Shown piece by piece: positions 44,621-54,228 of a stretch of 64,000 nt of DNA (its first letter is position 1; every line of letters begins with the position of its first letter). The position numbers were made by a program, and so were the translations under genes. The DNA is from Halobellus captivus. GTDB lineage: Archaea > Halobacteriota > Halobacteria > Halobacteriales > Haloferacaceae. The stretch covers positions 117,495-181,494 of the forward strand of contig NZ_RDQE01000007.1 in NCBI RefSeq assembly GCF_003697845.1, in the 5' to 3' direction. The notes below the pieces were generated by a model. That model made no database searches and was not told where the DNA came from. It saw nothing but the letters and a program-made list of their open reading frames with translations.

Positions 44621-46031
44621 TCACTCGCCGATCCGACGCCCGAACGCGACGGCGACCGGGACCAGAAGCGCCGCCCCCGCGAGGAACGGCGACGCGACGG
44701 CGACCGTGTAGAGGACGGCCATCACCGGCGGACCGACGGTCCGTCCGAGGCTCGCCGCCCCCCTGTGTGACGCCGAACGCGGCGCCCTGTCCCGCGTCGT
44801 CGGTCGACGTCGAGACCAGCGTCGCAAGCGAGACGTTCACGAGGGCGTTCCCGAGCGACAGCGCCGCAAGGGCGACGAGCAGGGCGACGAGCGGGGCCGT
44901 GAACCACGCCGGACCGCCGAGGTCGACCCCGCGACCGACCCCGGCGGTCGCCGGGAGCGCGGCGAGCGCACAGGCGAGGACCCCCGCGCCGCCGGCCACG
45001 AGCGTCCGCGAGGGAACGATCCGGGAGAGTCGCCCGACGAGGACGCCCTGATTCACCGCGCCGAGGACGCCGACGTAGGTGAGCAGGAACGCGGCGGCGG
45101 TCGCGTCGTACCCGAACCGGTCGGCGACGTACGGGATGAACATCACCTGAACGCCGGCGAACGCGACGGCGACGACGAAGTACGCCAGCGTGAGCGGTCG
45201 GAGGGTCACGGAGCCGAGCGCGTCGCGGAACTGGCCGATCGCGGTCGTCCGTCGGTCCCGGGACCGGTCCCGGTTCGGCTCCTCCAGGAGGAGGGCGCCG
45301 ACGCCGACCGCGAGGAAGCTCATCCCGGCGGCGGCGAAGCTCGGGAGCGAGTACGGAGTCGCCGGGACGAACCCCGGGAAGAGCGCGTCGGCGCGGGCCA
45401 CGACCGGGTCGGCGGCGAGGAGCCCGCCGATGGCCGGGCCGAACACGAAGCCGAGCGCGAACGACGCCCCGACCAGCCCGAGCGCGCCGGCCCGTCGGTC
45501 GCGCGGGGTGATGTCGGCGACGTACGCCTGTGCGGCCGCGATGTTGCCCCCCATCGCTCCCGCGAGTCCACGGGAGGCGAAGAGCGTCGCGAGCGCGGCC
45601 GTCGTCCCGAACCGCGCGCCCGACTCGCCCGCGTAGCCGAACGCGACCCACGCGACCCCGGCGGTCGAAAGCGACGCGAGCAGGACGGGCCGGCGACCGA
45701 TCCGGTCGGAGAGTCGGCCGAGCGCGGGCGCGGCGAGGAACTGTGCGAGCGAGTACGACGCCGCCAGCAGCCCGATGTACGCGTCGCTGACGCCGAACGA
45801 GCGCACGTAGAAGGGGAGGATCGGGATCACGATCCCGAAGCCGACGAGGTCGATGAACACGACGCCGATCACGACGGCCAGCGCACGGCGCGGGTCGGCC
45901 ACGCCGTGGTTCGGGTCGTCCCCGGACGAGGTCGTCGTCGCGGGCCCGTCGCCGGGCTCCTCGCCGTCGAGTCCCTCGTCACCCGACCCGTCGCCGCCGA
46001 TCGATGCCGCCCCCGCCTCGGGGTGTGTCAC
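44621..46031 (-). pseudogene. MFS transporter, frameshifted near the C-terminus
   Basis: The minus-strand frame from ATG 46031 codes a 12-helix major facilitator of the drug/proton antiporter kind: [40 protein letters not shown] (motif A) and [20 protein letters not shown]. At about residue 423 the frame passes a run of six C's (44758-44763; G's in the coding strand) after FGVTQ and leaves the family sequence. The expected end, [19 protein letters not shown] to GRRIGE and TGA at 44621, continues one frame over. One base too many in the G-run explains it. This may be a real mutation, a switchable tract or a sequence error; the other 420 residues look under selection. Confidence 0.88.
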
Positions 46032-46070
46032 GGTCGTGAGACGTCCTCCCCGGTGTTAAACGGGCGGGCG

Positions 46071-46664
46071 TCACCCGTGCCGTTCGATGACGCGTTTCGC
46101 CGCCTGCCCCTTCTCCTTCCAGCCGTATCCCGCGTCGTACACGTGGCGTTTCGCCTCGACGAGCTCCTCCGGCGAGGACTCCTCGAAGCCGCCGCGGTCC
46201 CACGCGCCGGAGGTGTGGAGCCACTCGACGACGTTCTCCTTGGTCTCCGGCCAGGAGAGGCCCACCATCTCGTACCACGCGACCATCGCGAAGACGGCGT
46301 TGTCGTGACAGCCGGGAACGGAGCCGCGCTCGTAGACGGTCCGCATCGGCTCGCGGGTCGGCTCCGAGACGAGCTCCTTGAACTCCGCGGCGGTGAGCAG
46401 TCTGAGATCGTCGTCCTCGCGGACGACCCGCTGCTCGCGTTCGAGCGCGCCCAGCGCGGCCTTGTGGAGCCCGCCCCACTCGTCGTCGACCGCCTCGCGG
46501 AGGGCCGCCTCCGGCAGGCCGTCGGGCTCCGCGGTGAGGACGGACAGGAGGTCCGTGTACGCCTTCTCGACGGTGGGCCAGCTCACGCCCTCGAAGTCGC
46601 AGTCGGCGTCGTGGAGGCTGTTTGTCGTCCGGCAGCCGGGACACGGGTAGCGGAACGTCGGCAC
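46071..46664 (-). CDS. Haloarchaeal conserved protein with N-terminal zinc motif
   Basis: 197 aa from a GTG at 46664 ([11 protein letters not shown]). A possible zinc site is formed by CPGC and DADC within the first 25 residues. Two helical blocks follow: [22 protein letters not shown] and the well-defined end [21 protein letters not shown] with [15 protein letters not shown]. The family is not named here with confidence. It is divergent from mdh with about 100 bp between. Confidence 0.75.
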   Translation of the reverse strand: MPTFRYPCPGCRTTNSLHDADCDFEGVSWPTVEKAYTDLLSVLTAEPDGLPEAALREAVDDEWGGLHKAALGALEREQRVVREDDDLRLLTAAEFKELVSEPTREPMRTVYERGSVPGCHDNAVFAMVAWYEMVGLSWPETKENVVEWLHTSGAWDRGGFEESSPEELVEAKRHVYDAGYGWKEKGQAAKRVIERHG

Positions 46665-46766
46665 GAGTGGCCGTGTGCGGCCGCCGAAGTTAGGGTTTTC
46701 GCGACGCCCCGTCGATTCCTCCCTTCCGAAACGTTTACTCGCCGCCCGCCCGCGGTATCAGGTGAC

Positions 46767-47681
46767 ATGACCAAAGTCAGCGTGATCGGCGCGGCGGGGA
46801 CCGTGGGAGCCGCGGCCGGCTACAACCTCGCACTGCGCGACGTGGTCGACGAGCTCGTCTTCGTCGACATCCCGGACCAGCGCGAGACGACTATCGGCCA
46901 GGCGGCCGACACGAACCACGGGGTCGCCTACGACTCGAACACGACGGTCAGGCAGGGCGAGTACGAGGACACCGCCGGCTCCGACGTCGTCGTGATCACG
47001 GCCGGGATCCCCCGACAGGAGGGGCAGACCCGGATCGACCTGGCCGGCGACAACGCCCCGATCATGGAGGACATCGGATCCTCGCTTTCCGAGCACAACG
47101 ACGACTTCGTCACCGTCACGACCTCGAACCCGGTCGACCTCCTCAACCGACACCTGTACGAGGCGGGCGACCGCGACCGGGGTCAGGTGGTCGGCTTCGG
47201 CGGCCGGCTCGACTCCGCGCGCTTCCGGTACGTCCTCTCCGAGCGCTTCGACGCGCCCGTCAGGAACGTCGAGGCGACGATCCTCGGCGAGCACGGCGAC
47301 GCGCAGGCCCCGGTCTTCTCGAAGGTGCGCGTGAACGGCAGCGACCCCGAGTTCGACGCCGACGAGCGGGAGGAGATCCTCGCGGACCTCCAGGAGTCCG
47401 CGATGGACGTGATCAGCCGGAAGGGCGCGACCCAGTGGGGTCCCGCCACCGGCGTGGCCCACACTGTCGAGGCGATCCTGAACGACACCGGCGAGGTGCT
47501 CCCCTGCTCGGTCGTGCTCGACGGCGAGTACGGGTACGACGACACCGCCCTCGGCGTGCCGGCGAAGCTCGGTTCGAACGGCGTCGAGGAGGTGATCGAG
47601 TGGGACCTCGACGAGTACGAAGCCGACCTGCTCGACGCCGCCGCCGAGAAGCTCTCCGAGCAGTACGAGAGGATCGCGTAG
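46767..47681 (+). CDS. mdh: Malate dehydrogenase (LDH-like type)
   Basis: 304 aa. The NAD fold has [20 protein letters not shown] and VFVDIPD; the substrate Arg lies in [14 protein letters not shown], and the catalytic His in [20 protein letters not shown]. It matches the tetrameric, salt-adapted malate dehydrogenases of haloarchaea and converts malate to oxaloacetate in the citric acid cycle. GTTTACT at about 46733-46739 is the likely TATA box, 30 bp before the ATG. No citric acid cycle genes are adjacent. Confidence 0.95.
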   Translation: MTKVSVIGAAGTVGAAAGYNLALRDVVDELVFVDIPDQRETTIGQAADTNHGVAYDSNTTVRQGEYEDTAGSDVVVITAGIPRQEGQTRIDLAGDNAPIMEDIGSSLSEHNDDFVTVTTSNPVDLLNRHLYEAGDRDRGQVVGFGGRLDSARFRYVLSERFDAPVRNVEATILGEHGDAQAPVFSKVRVNGSDPEFDADEREEILADLQESAMDVISRKGATQWGPATGVAHTVEAILNDTGEVLPCSVVLDGEYGYDDTALGVPAKLGSNGVEEVIEWDLDEYEADLLDAAAEKLSEQYERIA

Positions 47682-47702
47682 GCGACGCGGCGTCACCGGC
47701 GT

Positions 47703-47732
47703 CCGTACCGATCCGTTCCGTACCGATCCGTA
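47703..47732 (+). repeat. 15-bp tandem repeat after mdh
   Basis: CCGTACCGATCCGTT (47703-47717) is followed directly by CCGTACCGATCCGTA (47718-47732) and a degenerate third unit. It lies 20 bp after the mdh stop. Confidence 0.75.
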
Positions 47733-47837
47733 GCGTTCCGTATCCATACGAACCTCCCCGTATCGCTTCCGACCCCTCCGATACCGGACGGTTCCCTCAT
47801 AGTCGAGTTCATGTGCTCGCCCCCTCGAGAACCGACC

Positions 47838-47999
47838 ATGAGCGCGTCGGATCCGGACTCCCGGAAGCACCGCCCCCTCATCGCGGCGACGCCGGACGCC
47901 GATGCCGTGCTCCCGTGGCTCCGGACGCTCGCGGTCCTCGCCGGGTTCCTGTTGGTCGCGATCCTTCTCGTGACCGTCGAACTCCTCGGCCGGATCTGA
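47838..47999 (+). CDS. Small single-helix membrane protein
   Basis: 53 aa from the ATG at 47838; an ATG at 47811 would add nine residues. A charged N-terminal half (SASDPDSRKHRPLIAATP) precedes one hydrophobic helix (LRTLAVLAGFLLVAILLVTV). The family is unknown. Codon use (third-position G/C) suggests a real gene, but size keeps confidence moderate. Confidence 0.5.
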   Translation: MSASDPDSRKHRPLIAATPDADAVLPWLRTLAVLAGFLLVAILLVTVELLGRI

Positions 48000-48043
48000 T
48001 CGGCTCCCGCCACCGTCGATCCCGTCAAGAGGGCCGCGATCGG

Positions 48044-48102
48044 CGAATTTCACTTTCGCTTTCGGGCTCGAATATAAACCGCGTCGGCACGACGGTCCCC
48101 GC
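48044..48102 (+). promoter_or_regulatory. Promoter of the DUF5790-type gene with radA-like element
   Basis: CGAATTTCACTTTCGCTTTC (48044-48063) precedes TATA (48073-48076) and the ATG at 48103. The TATA-to-ATG distance is 30 bp, the same as for radA, and the 14-base core CGAATTTCACTTTC is identical to the one at 22635-22648. Confidence 0.65.
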
Positions 48103-48504
48103 ATGAGTCAGTCCACGTTCGACGACGACGACCTGTTCGGGGAGGCCGCGGCCGAGACCCGCGCGGAGGTCGAAGAGCACCTCGCGGCCGCCCGCGAGGA
48201 GCTGCCCGACCCCGACGACGTGTGGGTGACGGACGCCGAGAACGTGCTCGGCGCGCTCAACGGGCTCAAGTCGGCACTCGACGTCGGCGACGCGGTCGAC
48301 CACGTTCGGTCGGCGAAGAAGGCGTACGTCCTCGGCGAGCGCGCCGACGCCTTCGAGGACGCCGACGACCTCGAGAGCGAGATCGCCGACCTGGAGTCGC
48401 TCGTGGGCGACATCGAGTCGGCGGCCGAGGAGGTCGCCTCGCTCACCGGGACGATCCCCGCGATCCGCGGCGCGCTCCAGGACGCCGCGGACGACGGGGA
48501 GTAG
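48103..48504 (+). CDS. DUF5790-type haloarchaeal protein
   Basis: 133 aa, very acidic, all helical by appearance. MSQSTFDDDDLFGEAAAE opens it; the middle has a conserved VWVTDAENVLGALNGLKSALD segment and HVRSAKKAYVLGERADAF, and the end is a coiled coil with heptads (LESEIADLESLVGDIESAAEEV). The family (DUF5790, from memory) has no known role. The radA-like promoter suggests co-regulation with DNA repair. No enzyme motif is seen. Confidence 0.8.
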   Translation: MSQSTFDDDDLFGEAAAETRAEVEEHLAAAREELPDPDDVWVTDAENVLGALNGLKSALDVGDAVDHVRSAKKAYVLGERADAFEDADDLESEIADLESLVGDIESAAEEVASLTGTIPAIRGALQDAADDGE

Positions 48505-48645
48505 CCTTCCACGCTCGGTCCTCCGCTCTCCGATCGGTCGCATCCGATCCCCCGTCCCGGTTCGTTCTCCGTCTTCGACTCGCCCCGTCCCCTCGAACGG
48601 GAACGCGCTCACCGATTTATGTTCCGTGCGGCCGAAGTTCCGGAC

Positions 48646-48930
48646 ATGGCGGAACCCACCACGGAGGCCGTCCGCGTCTGGCTGGTCGAACGGACCTACT
48701 CCGACGACGAACAGAACGTGGTGATCCTCACGTACGCCACGCCCGACGGGGAGCGGTACTTCCGGAAGGAGCGTGCGCTCACGTCCTTCTCCGACGTCCG
48801 GGACACCACGGCGGCCGTCGAGGCCGGCCCGGGGGAACTCGGGTCCGTCGACGACTCCGAACTTCGAGAACGGTACGCCACGGAGGCGAGACGGATGCGG
48901 GACGCACACGACCCCGCCGACGTGATCTGA
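48646..48930 (+). CDS. Small haloarchaeal conserved hypothetical protein
   Basis: 94 aa from the ATG at 48646; GATTTATG near 48614-48621 fits as TATA box, making the earlier ATG at 48619 unlikely. The fold has an N-terminal beta hairpin (VRVWLVERTYSDDEQNVVILTY and GERYFRKERAL) and a helical end with ELRERYATEARRM. No known domain. It stands between the DUF5790-type gene and a convergent creatininase. Confidence 0.7.
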   Translation: MAEPTTEAVRVWLVERTYSDDEQNVVILTYATPDGERYFRKERALTSFSDVRDTTAAVEAGPGELGSVDDSELRERYATEARRMRDAHDPADVI

Positions 48931-48975
48931 CCGGCCTCGACGGGATCGTTCCGTCGCTTCGCGGTCGGGGACGCG

Positions 48976-49767
48976 TCAGCGGTCGGCGTCGACGTCGCGG
49001 TCCGCGACCTTCCGGTCCGCGACGGCCCGCGCCAGCTCGGCGAGCGCGTCGCCCGCGCGGTCGAGCAGCTCCAGACCGCGCTCCGCGTCGCCCGCGGTCG
49101 GGTCGCCGACGACGCCGTTGTCGGTGAACTCGTCCGAGTCGTGCGCGAGGTTCACGCCGGAGACCCACTCGCCCCAGCGGTCGACCCCCCCGTCGCGGGC
49201 GGACTCGACCCGGTCCTCCCGGACGAGATCGGGGGTCGTCGCGCGCAGAAGCGCCGTCTCCAGCGGTCCCGCGTGGCCCATGTCGCTCGCGTGCTCGCCG
49301 ACCGCCCCGAACCAGGTGAACGCCACGCCGTAGCCGTCGTGTGCGGGATCCCGCGAGAAGCGGCGGGCGACCTCCGCGAGCGCCTCGACGTTCCCGCCGT
49401 GGCCGTTCACGAACACGACGCGGTCGACGCCGTGTACCGGAAGCGAGGCGGCCGCCTCCCGGACGTACGACCGGAAGGTGTCCGGCGTCACCCACATCGT
49501 CCCGTCGAACGCGCAGTGCTCCTCGGCGACGCCCACGGGGATCGGGGGGCCGACGAGCGCCTCGCCGCGGGAGACGGCGTCGGCGACGCCCGTCCGCGGC
49601 TCCGCGTCGTACGCGGCCGCGGCCGCCTCGGCGACGGCGACCGCGTTCAGCGTGTCGGTGCCGAGCGGCGCGTGGGGGCCGTGCTGTTCGGTGCTGCCGA
49701 CCGGGAGCAGCGCCACGTCCACGTCGGCGTCACGCACGTCCGTCCAGGTTGCGTCCGCGAGTCGCAT
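48976..49767 (-). CDS. Creatininase-family amidohydrolase
   Basis: 263 aa. Metal-site motifs of the family are LPVGSTEQHGPHAPLGTDT (Glu, His, Asp) and VFVNGHGGNVEAL, with GHAGPLETAL near the end. Members include creatininase and the archaeal ArfB that removes a formyl group in riboflavin/F420 synthesis, but the motifs do not decide between them. It is likely cytoplasmic. Confidence 0.9.
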   Translation of the reverse strand: MRLADATWTDVRDADVDVALLPVGSTEQHGPHAPLGTDTLNAVAVAEAAAAAYDAEPRTGVADAVSRGEALVGPPIPVGVAEEHCAFDGTMWVTPDTFRSYVREAAASLPVHGVDRVVFVNGHGGNVEALAEVARRFSRDPAHDGYGVAFTWFGAVGEHASDMGHAGPLETALLRATTPDLVREDRVESARDGGVDRWGEWVSGVNLAHDSDEFTDNGVVGDPTAGDAERGLELLDRAGDALAELARAVADRKVADRDVDADR

Positions 49768-49904
49768 ACCTCCCCTGCGTCGACCGGCCCCGTATAGTCG
49801 ACGGTCGGGTCCACCGGCTCGGGGCCCGCTTCCCGTCCGGATACGCCCCGGCCTCCCTCCGGTTCGTCCCCGGTACTTAATTCGTCGGGCGTGGATCGGG
49901 CGGT

Positions 49905-50228
49905 ATGACCGACGACGAAGCCGCCTCGCAGGCCGTCTACGGCGTGGTCTTCGGCCCGCTGAAGCCGGCGCTTCGCGAGCACGCCTACCCGGTGACGAAG
50001 GAGGAACTGATAGAGCAGTACGGCGGGTTCGAGCTCGAACACGCCGACGGCACGGACCGGCTGGAGGAGGTGTTACGCCGCGCCGACGTGGCGTCGTTCC
50101 GCGAGCCGCGCCAGGTCCGGGACGCGATCCTCGGCGTGGTCGGGGTCGACGGGGCCGGAAACCTGATCGACCCGGACGAGAACGACGTGGGGATCGAGAC
50201 CGACGACTGGAGTTCGCTGTCGCCGTGA
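49905..50228 (+). CDS. DUF5789-like small haloarchaeal protein
   Basis: 107 aa. LREHAYPVTKEELIEQYGGFELEH and LEEVLRRADVASFREPRQVRDAILGVVG match a common haloarchaeal family that resembles a truncated DUF2795-type helix-loop domain; the family name is from memory. GTACTTAATTC (about 49873-49883) could be the TATA box. Function unknown. Confidence 0.7.
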   Translation: MTDDEAASQAVYGVVFGPLKPALREHAYPVTKEELIEQYGGFELEHADGTDRLEEVLRRADVASFREPRQVRDAILGVVGVDGAGNLIDPDENDVGIETDDWSSLSP

Positions 50229-50277
50229 GGCCGATCCGGGTCGGCCGCCGGTCGCCCGCCCGGTCGGCGATCGTCCG

Positions 50278-52224
50278 CTAGTCGTCGTCGCCCTCGGCGT
50301 CCTCGAGCACGCGCGCGGTCCGCTCCTGGGCGCGGTCGATGAACTCCTGGGGCAACTCGTCGATCTCTCCCGCTTGAACGCCCCAGAGATGCGCGTACAG
50401 GCCGCCGTTCTCCAGCAGCTCGTCGTGGGTGCCCCGCTCGACGACCTCGCCGTCCTCCAACACCAGGATGGTGTCGGCGTCCTTGATCGTCGAGAGCCGG
50501 TGGGCGATCGCGAACGTCGTCCGGTCAGCGGTGAGCCGGTCTATCGACCGCTGGATCAGCATCTCGGTCTCCGTGTCCACGTCCGAGGTGGCCTCGTCGA
50601 GGACGAGGACGTCCGGGTCCTTGAGCACCGCGCGGGCGATGGTGACCCGCTGACGCTGGCCGCCGGAGAGCTTCACGCCGCGTTCGCCGACCATCGTGTC
50701 GTAGCCGTCAGGGAGGTTCTCGATGAACGCGTGTGCCTCCGCGGCCCTCGCGGCCTCGCGGACCTCCTCGTCGGTCGCCTCGAAGGCCCCGTAGGTGATG
50801 TTCTCGCGGACGGTGCCGTAGAACAGGTACGAGGACTGGCCGACGTAGCCGATCGACCGGCGTAACGACCGCAGCGTGACCTCGCCGACGTCCTGGCCGT
50901 CGATCCGGATCGACCCCTCGTCGACGTCGTACATCCGGAGCAACAGCTTGAGGACGGTCGACTTCCCGGCCCCCGTCGGCCCGACGAGCGCGAGCGTCTC
51001 GCCGCCCTCGACGGCGAAGTCGACGTCCCGGACTATCGGCTCGTCGTCGTAGCCGAAGGTGACGCCGTCGTAGACCACCTCGCCCTCCTCGACGACGAGG
51101 TCCGGAGCGTCCGCGTCCTGCTCGAGCTTCGAGGGCTCGTCCATCAGTCCGAAGATCCGCTCGGAGGAGGCCCGGGCCCGCTGATACATGTTGATTATCT
51201 GTCCGAACTGCGCCATCGGCCAGATGAACCGCTGGGTGTAGAGGATGAACACGACGAACATCCCGACGGAGAGGTCGCCGGAGAACGGGCCGGGCGCGGC
51301 CCCCTGGAACACCCAGAGGCCGCCGACGACGAAGGTGAACACGAAGCCGATGCCCGCGAGCACCCGCAGCGCCGGGAAGAACTTGATCCGGGTCCGGATC
51401 GCGCCCCAGTTGGCGTCGAAGTACTCCATCGAGACGTCGTCGACGCGGTCGGACTCGTACGGCTCCGTGTTCGCGGACTTGATCACCTGGATGCCGCCGA
51501 GGTTGTTCTCCAGCCGGGAGTTCATCTTCCCGACCGAGGAGCGAACCGCGGCGTACTTCGGCTGGATCGTCCGGATGAAGACGTACGTGAACCCCGCGAT
51601 GATCGGGACGGGCAGGAGCGCGACGAGGGCGAGTTGCCAGTTGATCCACACCAGGAGGCCACCGATCCCGACGACCATCACGGAGAGCCGAAACAGCGAG
51701 TTCATGCCGTCGTTCAGGAACCGCTCGAGCCGGTTCACGTCGTTCGAGAGGATCGACATCATCTCGCCGGTCTGCTTGTCCGAGAAGAACTCCATGTTCA
51801 GCCGCTGCATTCGGTCGTAGGTGTCGGTCCGGACGTCGTGTTGGATGTGTTGGGCGAACGCGTTGAACCCCCAGTTGCGGATCCAGTGGAACGCCGCGCC
51901 GAGCGCGAAGGCGCCGCCGATGACGGCGACCGTGAACCAGAACTGTTCGGTCCGCCCCGTCGGGAGCCACGCGTCCGGGAGGAGGACGAGCGGGATCTGC
52001 TCGCTGAAGGGCGCGTCCTCGTAGAAGACGGCGTCGATGGCGATCCCCAGCATGAGCGGCGGGAGGAGATCGAGCAGCCGCGCGAAGACGCTGGCGAGGA
52101 TCCCGACGCTCACCTGCGGGAGGTACGGCCGGCCGTACTCGAGGAACAGCCGCTTCATCGGGTTCTCGACCTCGGCGCGCTGCTCCTCGAACGGATCGTC
52201 CTCGTCCCACTCGGCCCCACTCAT
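50278..52224 (-). CDS. ABC exporter, fused permease and ATP-binding protein
   Basis: 648 aa from the ATG at 52224 (a GTG precedes it directly). Six membrane helices form the type 1 exporter domain (residues about 40-340), then an ATPase domain with GPTGAGKST, signature KLSGGQRQRV and Walker B VLVLDEATSDVD, and the H-loop FAIAHRLST. One half-transporter of the MsbA/multidrug kind that would work as a homodimer, since no partner gene is adjacent. Substrate unknown; lipids or drugs are typical for the family. Confidence 0.93.
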   Translation of the reverse strand: MSGAEWDEDDPFEEQRAEVENPMKRLFLEYGRPYLPQVSVGILASVFARLLDLLPPLMLGIAIDAVFYEDAPFSEQIPLVLLPDAWLPTGRTEQFWFTVAVIGGAFALGAAFHWIRNWGFNAFAQHIQHDVRTDTYDRMQRLNMEFFSDKQTGEMMSILSNDVNRLERFLNDGMNSLFRLSVMVVGIGGLLVWINWQLALVALLPVPIIAGFTYVFIRTIQPKYAAVRSSVGKMNSRLENNLGGIQVIKSANTEPYESDRVDDVSMEYFDANWGAIRTRIKFFPALRVLAGIGFVFTFVVGGLWVFQGAAPGPFSGDLSVGMFVVFILYTQRFIWPMAQFGQIINMYQRARASSERIFGLMDEPSKLEQDADAPDLVVEEGEVVYDGVTFGYDDEPIVRDVDFAVEGGETLALVGPTGAGKSTVLKLLLRMYDVDEGSIRIDGQDVGEVTLRSLRRSIGYVGQSSYLFYGTVRENITYGAFEATDEEVREAARAAEAHAFIENLPDGYDTMVGERGVKLSGGQRQRVTIARAVLKDPDVLVLDEATSDVDTETEMLIQRSIDRLTADRTTFAIAHRLSTIKDADTILVLEDGEVVERGTHDELLENGGLYAHLWGVQAGEIDELPQEFIDRAQERTARVLEDAEGDDD

Positions 52225-52303
52225 CACTCACCCTATCGGGCCACGAGCCAAGTGCGTTTCCTTCGGATCGATCCGGGCCGATACGAACCGGAGAGAACGG
52301 CCG

Positions 52304-53236
52304 CTACTCGTCCCGATCCGGAAACGGGACCTCGAGCAGCTCGCCGTCGTCGGGGAGGAGGCACTCGCCGTCGAACGCCTCGCGGGCGTCGCGCAGGATC
52401 GGGGAGGCGTCGCCGGCGTACCGCGAGGAGACGTGAACGAGCGCGAGCCGCTTCGCGCCGGCCCGCTCGGCGATGTCGCCCGCCTCCCGGCCGGTCGAGT
52501 GGGCCGTGTCGCGGGCGCGGTCGGCCATGTCGTCGGCGAAGGTGGCGTCGTGGGCGAGGAGGTCGGCGTCCGCGGCGACCTCGACGGTGCGCTCGCGCGG
52601 CCGGGTGTCGGCGGTGTAGACGAGCTTCCGGCCGGGGCGCGGCGGGCCGACGACCTGATCGGACTCGACGACGGTGCCGTCCTCGAGTTCGACGGACTCT
52701 CCGGAGTGAAGGCGGCCGAACGCCGGGCCGACCGGGACGCCGAGCTCCTCGGCTCTCGGCCGGTCGAACCGGCCGGGGCGGTCCGCCTCCTCGAGGACGT
52801 ATCCCTGTGAGACGGTTCGATGCGTCGTCTCGAAGGCCCGGACCTCGTAGCCGTCGGCGGAGAGCGCGACGTCGCCGGGGGCGACCGCCTCGATCCGGAC
52901 CGGGAACCCCGGCTGGTGGCCCACCGCGTGGACGAGGTCGTGCAGGTCGTCGCCGGTACCGGGCGGGCAGTGGACGAGGAGCGGGTCGGTCCGGTCGTTG
53001 AACCCCAGCGTCTGGACGAGCCCGGGGATCCCGAGGACGTGGTCGCCGTGGAGGTGCGAGACGAACAGGTGGTCGATCCCGAAGCCGGTGCCGGCCCGCA
53101 TCATCCCGCGTTGGGTTCCCTCGCCGCAGTCGAACAGCAGGCGGTCGCCCTCGCGGTTGACGAAGGTGGCGCTCGGCGCGCGCTCGGTGGTCGGGACGGC
53201 ACCGCCCGTCCCGAGGAACGTGACGCGAAGGGACAT
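52304..53236 (-). CDS. rnz: Ribonuclease Z
   Basis: 310 aa. The metallo-beta-lactamase fold has the HxHxDH site FVSHLHGDHVLGIPGL (H61, H63, D65, H66) and the tRNase Z start VTFLGTGGAVPTTERAPSA with FDCGEGTQRGM. Further metal ligands lie in YTADTRP and LVHVSSRY. It cuts the 3' trailer from tRNA precursors. The length is that of the short, archaeal form. Confidence 0.95.
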   Translation of the reverse strand: MSLRVTFLGTGGAVPTTERAPSATFVNREGDRLLFDCGEGTQRGMMRAGTGFGIDHLFVSHLHGDHVLGIPGLVQTLGFNDRTDPLLVHCPPGTGDDLHDLVHAVGHQPGFPVRIEAVAPGDVALSADGYEVRAFETTHRTVSQGYVLEEADRPGRFDRPRAEELGVPVGPAFGRLHSGESVELEDGTVVESDQVVGPPRPGRKLVYTADTRPRERTVEVAADADLLAHDATFADDMADRARDTAHSTGREAGDIAERAGAKRLALVHVSSRYAGDASPILRDAREAFDGECLLPDDGELLEVPFPDRDE

Positions 53237-53376
53237 ACCCGCCCTGCGGTCGGCGGGGGTAAACTCCTTTCGAGCCGCGGTCGCGGGACGGATGACCGTC
53301 GATCGGCGGCGCGGGAGACGGCCCCGTCGCCACGGGCGGTCGACACCGACATGTGGCCGCCGCCCCGAGGCCGGGT

Positions 53377-53658
53377 ATGTACGACTCGATCGCCGCGCTC
53401 GTTCGCCAGGAGGGGTGGCGCGCGGAGGGGACTGCCGCCCGCGTCCACTACGACGGCGGCGGCGACCGATTCGCCGTGGAGTTCTACGCCGACGTCGACC
53501 GCGTCCTCTACTGGACCGTTCCGGGCGGCGGGGACGAAGGGGAGGAGACCGCCGCCCCGGTCCCGCGCGAGTCGGTCCCGGACCCGCTCCGCCGGCGGAT
53601 CCGGGAGGACCTCGACGCCGCCGGCGTCGACCCGGGCGTGGAACGACGGAGCGTCTGA
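53377..53658 (+). CDS. Small haloarchaeal conserved hypothetical protein
   Basis: 93 aa. YDSIAALVRQEGWRAEGTAARVHYDGGGDRFAVEFYADVDR and a VLYWTVPGG strand suggest a small alpha/beta fold; the end is a helix (DPLRRRIREDLDAAGVD). No known domain is recognised. It precedes the HIT gene by 87 bp on the same strand. Confidence 0.65.
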   Translation: MYDSIAALVRQEGWRAEGTAARVHYDGGGDRFAVEFYADVDRVLYWTVPGGGDEGEETAAPVPRESVPDPLRRRIREDLDAAGVDPGVERRSV

Positions 53659-53745
53659 TCGGCGCGAGGTGGCGGTCACCGACCGATCCGCCCTCGCCGC
53701 GTCGTCCGGGAAACCTTGATACGTCGCGGCGTCGACCCGTCGCGT

Positions 53746-54165
53746 ATGTCCGACGACTGTATCTTCTGTTCGATCGTCGCCGGCGAGATCCCGGCGCGGA
53801 CGGTGTACGAGACCGACGAGGTGCTGGCGTTCCTCGACGCCAACCCGCTCGCGCGCGGTCACACCCTCGTGATCCCGAAGACGCACGCGGGACGCGTGGG
53901 CGACCTCGACGTCGACCGCACCAGAGCGCTCTTCGACGCGGTCGCCGAGCTCACCCCCCGCGTCCAGGAGGCGGTCGACGCCGACGCGGCGAACGTGGGG
54001 ATCAACGACGGCGAGGCGGCCGGTCAGGAGGTGCCCCACGTCCACGCGCACGTCATCCCGCGGTTCGAGGGGGACGGCGGCGCGCCGATCCACGCGGTCG
54101 GCGGGGCCCGCCCCGACCTCTCGGACGACGAGCTCGACGATATCGCGGCGGCGATCGCCGACTGA
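53746..54165 (+). CDS. HIT-family nucleotide hydrolase
   Basis: 139 aa. CIFCSIVAGEIPARTVYE at the N-terminus (with its CxxC zinc pair) and the histidine triad HVHAHVIPR near residue 100 define the Hint branch. It hydrolyses AMP-linked phosphoramidates or dinucleoside polyphosphates. The start at 53746 is the ATG of MSDDCIFC; ten upstream codons are not conserved. Confidence 0.94.
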   Translation: MSDDCIFCSIVAGEIPARTVYETDEVLAFLDANPLARGHTLVIPKTHAGRVGDLDVDRTRALFDAVAELTPRVQEAVDADAANVGINDGEAAGQEVPHVHAHVIPRFEGDGGAPIHAVGGARPDLSDDELDDIAAAIAD

Positions 54166-54228
54166 GGGGCTACCGTCGCCGTCGACGTCGTTCGAAGGAA
54201 TTATTCGCCGAACCGGCGAGGAGCCCCC

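Noticed and set aside
43662-44757. Continuation of the MFS frame over the histidine kinase gene
   Set aside because: The frame only runs on because of the G-run frameshift; residues after FGVTQ are Arg/Pro-rich and unrelated to the family.
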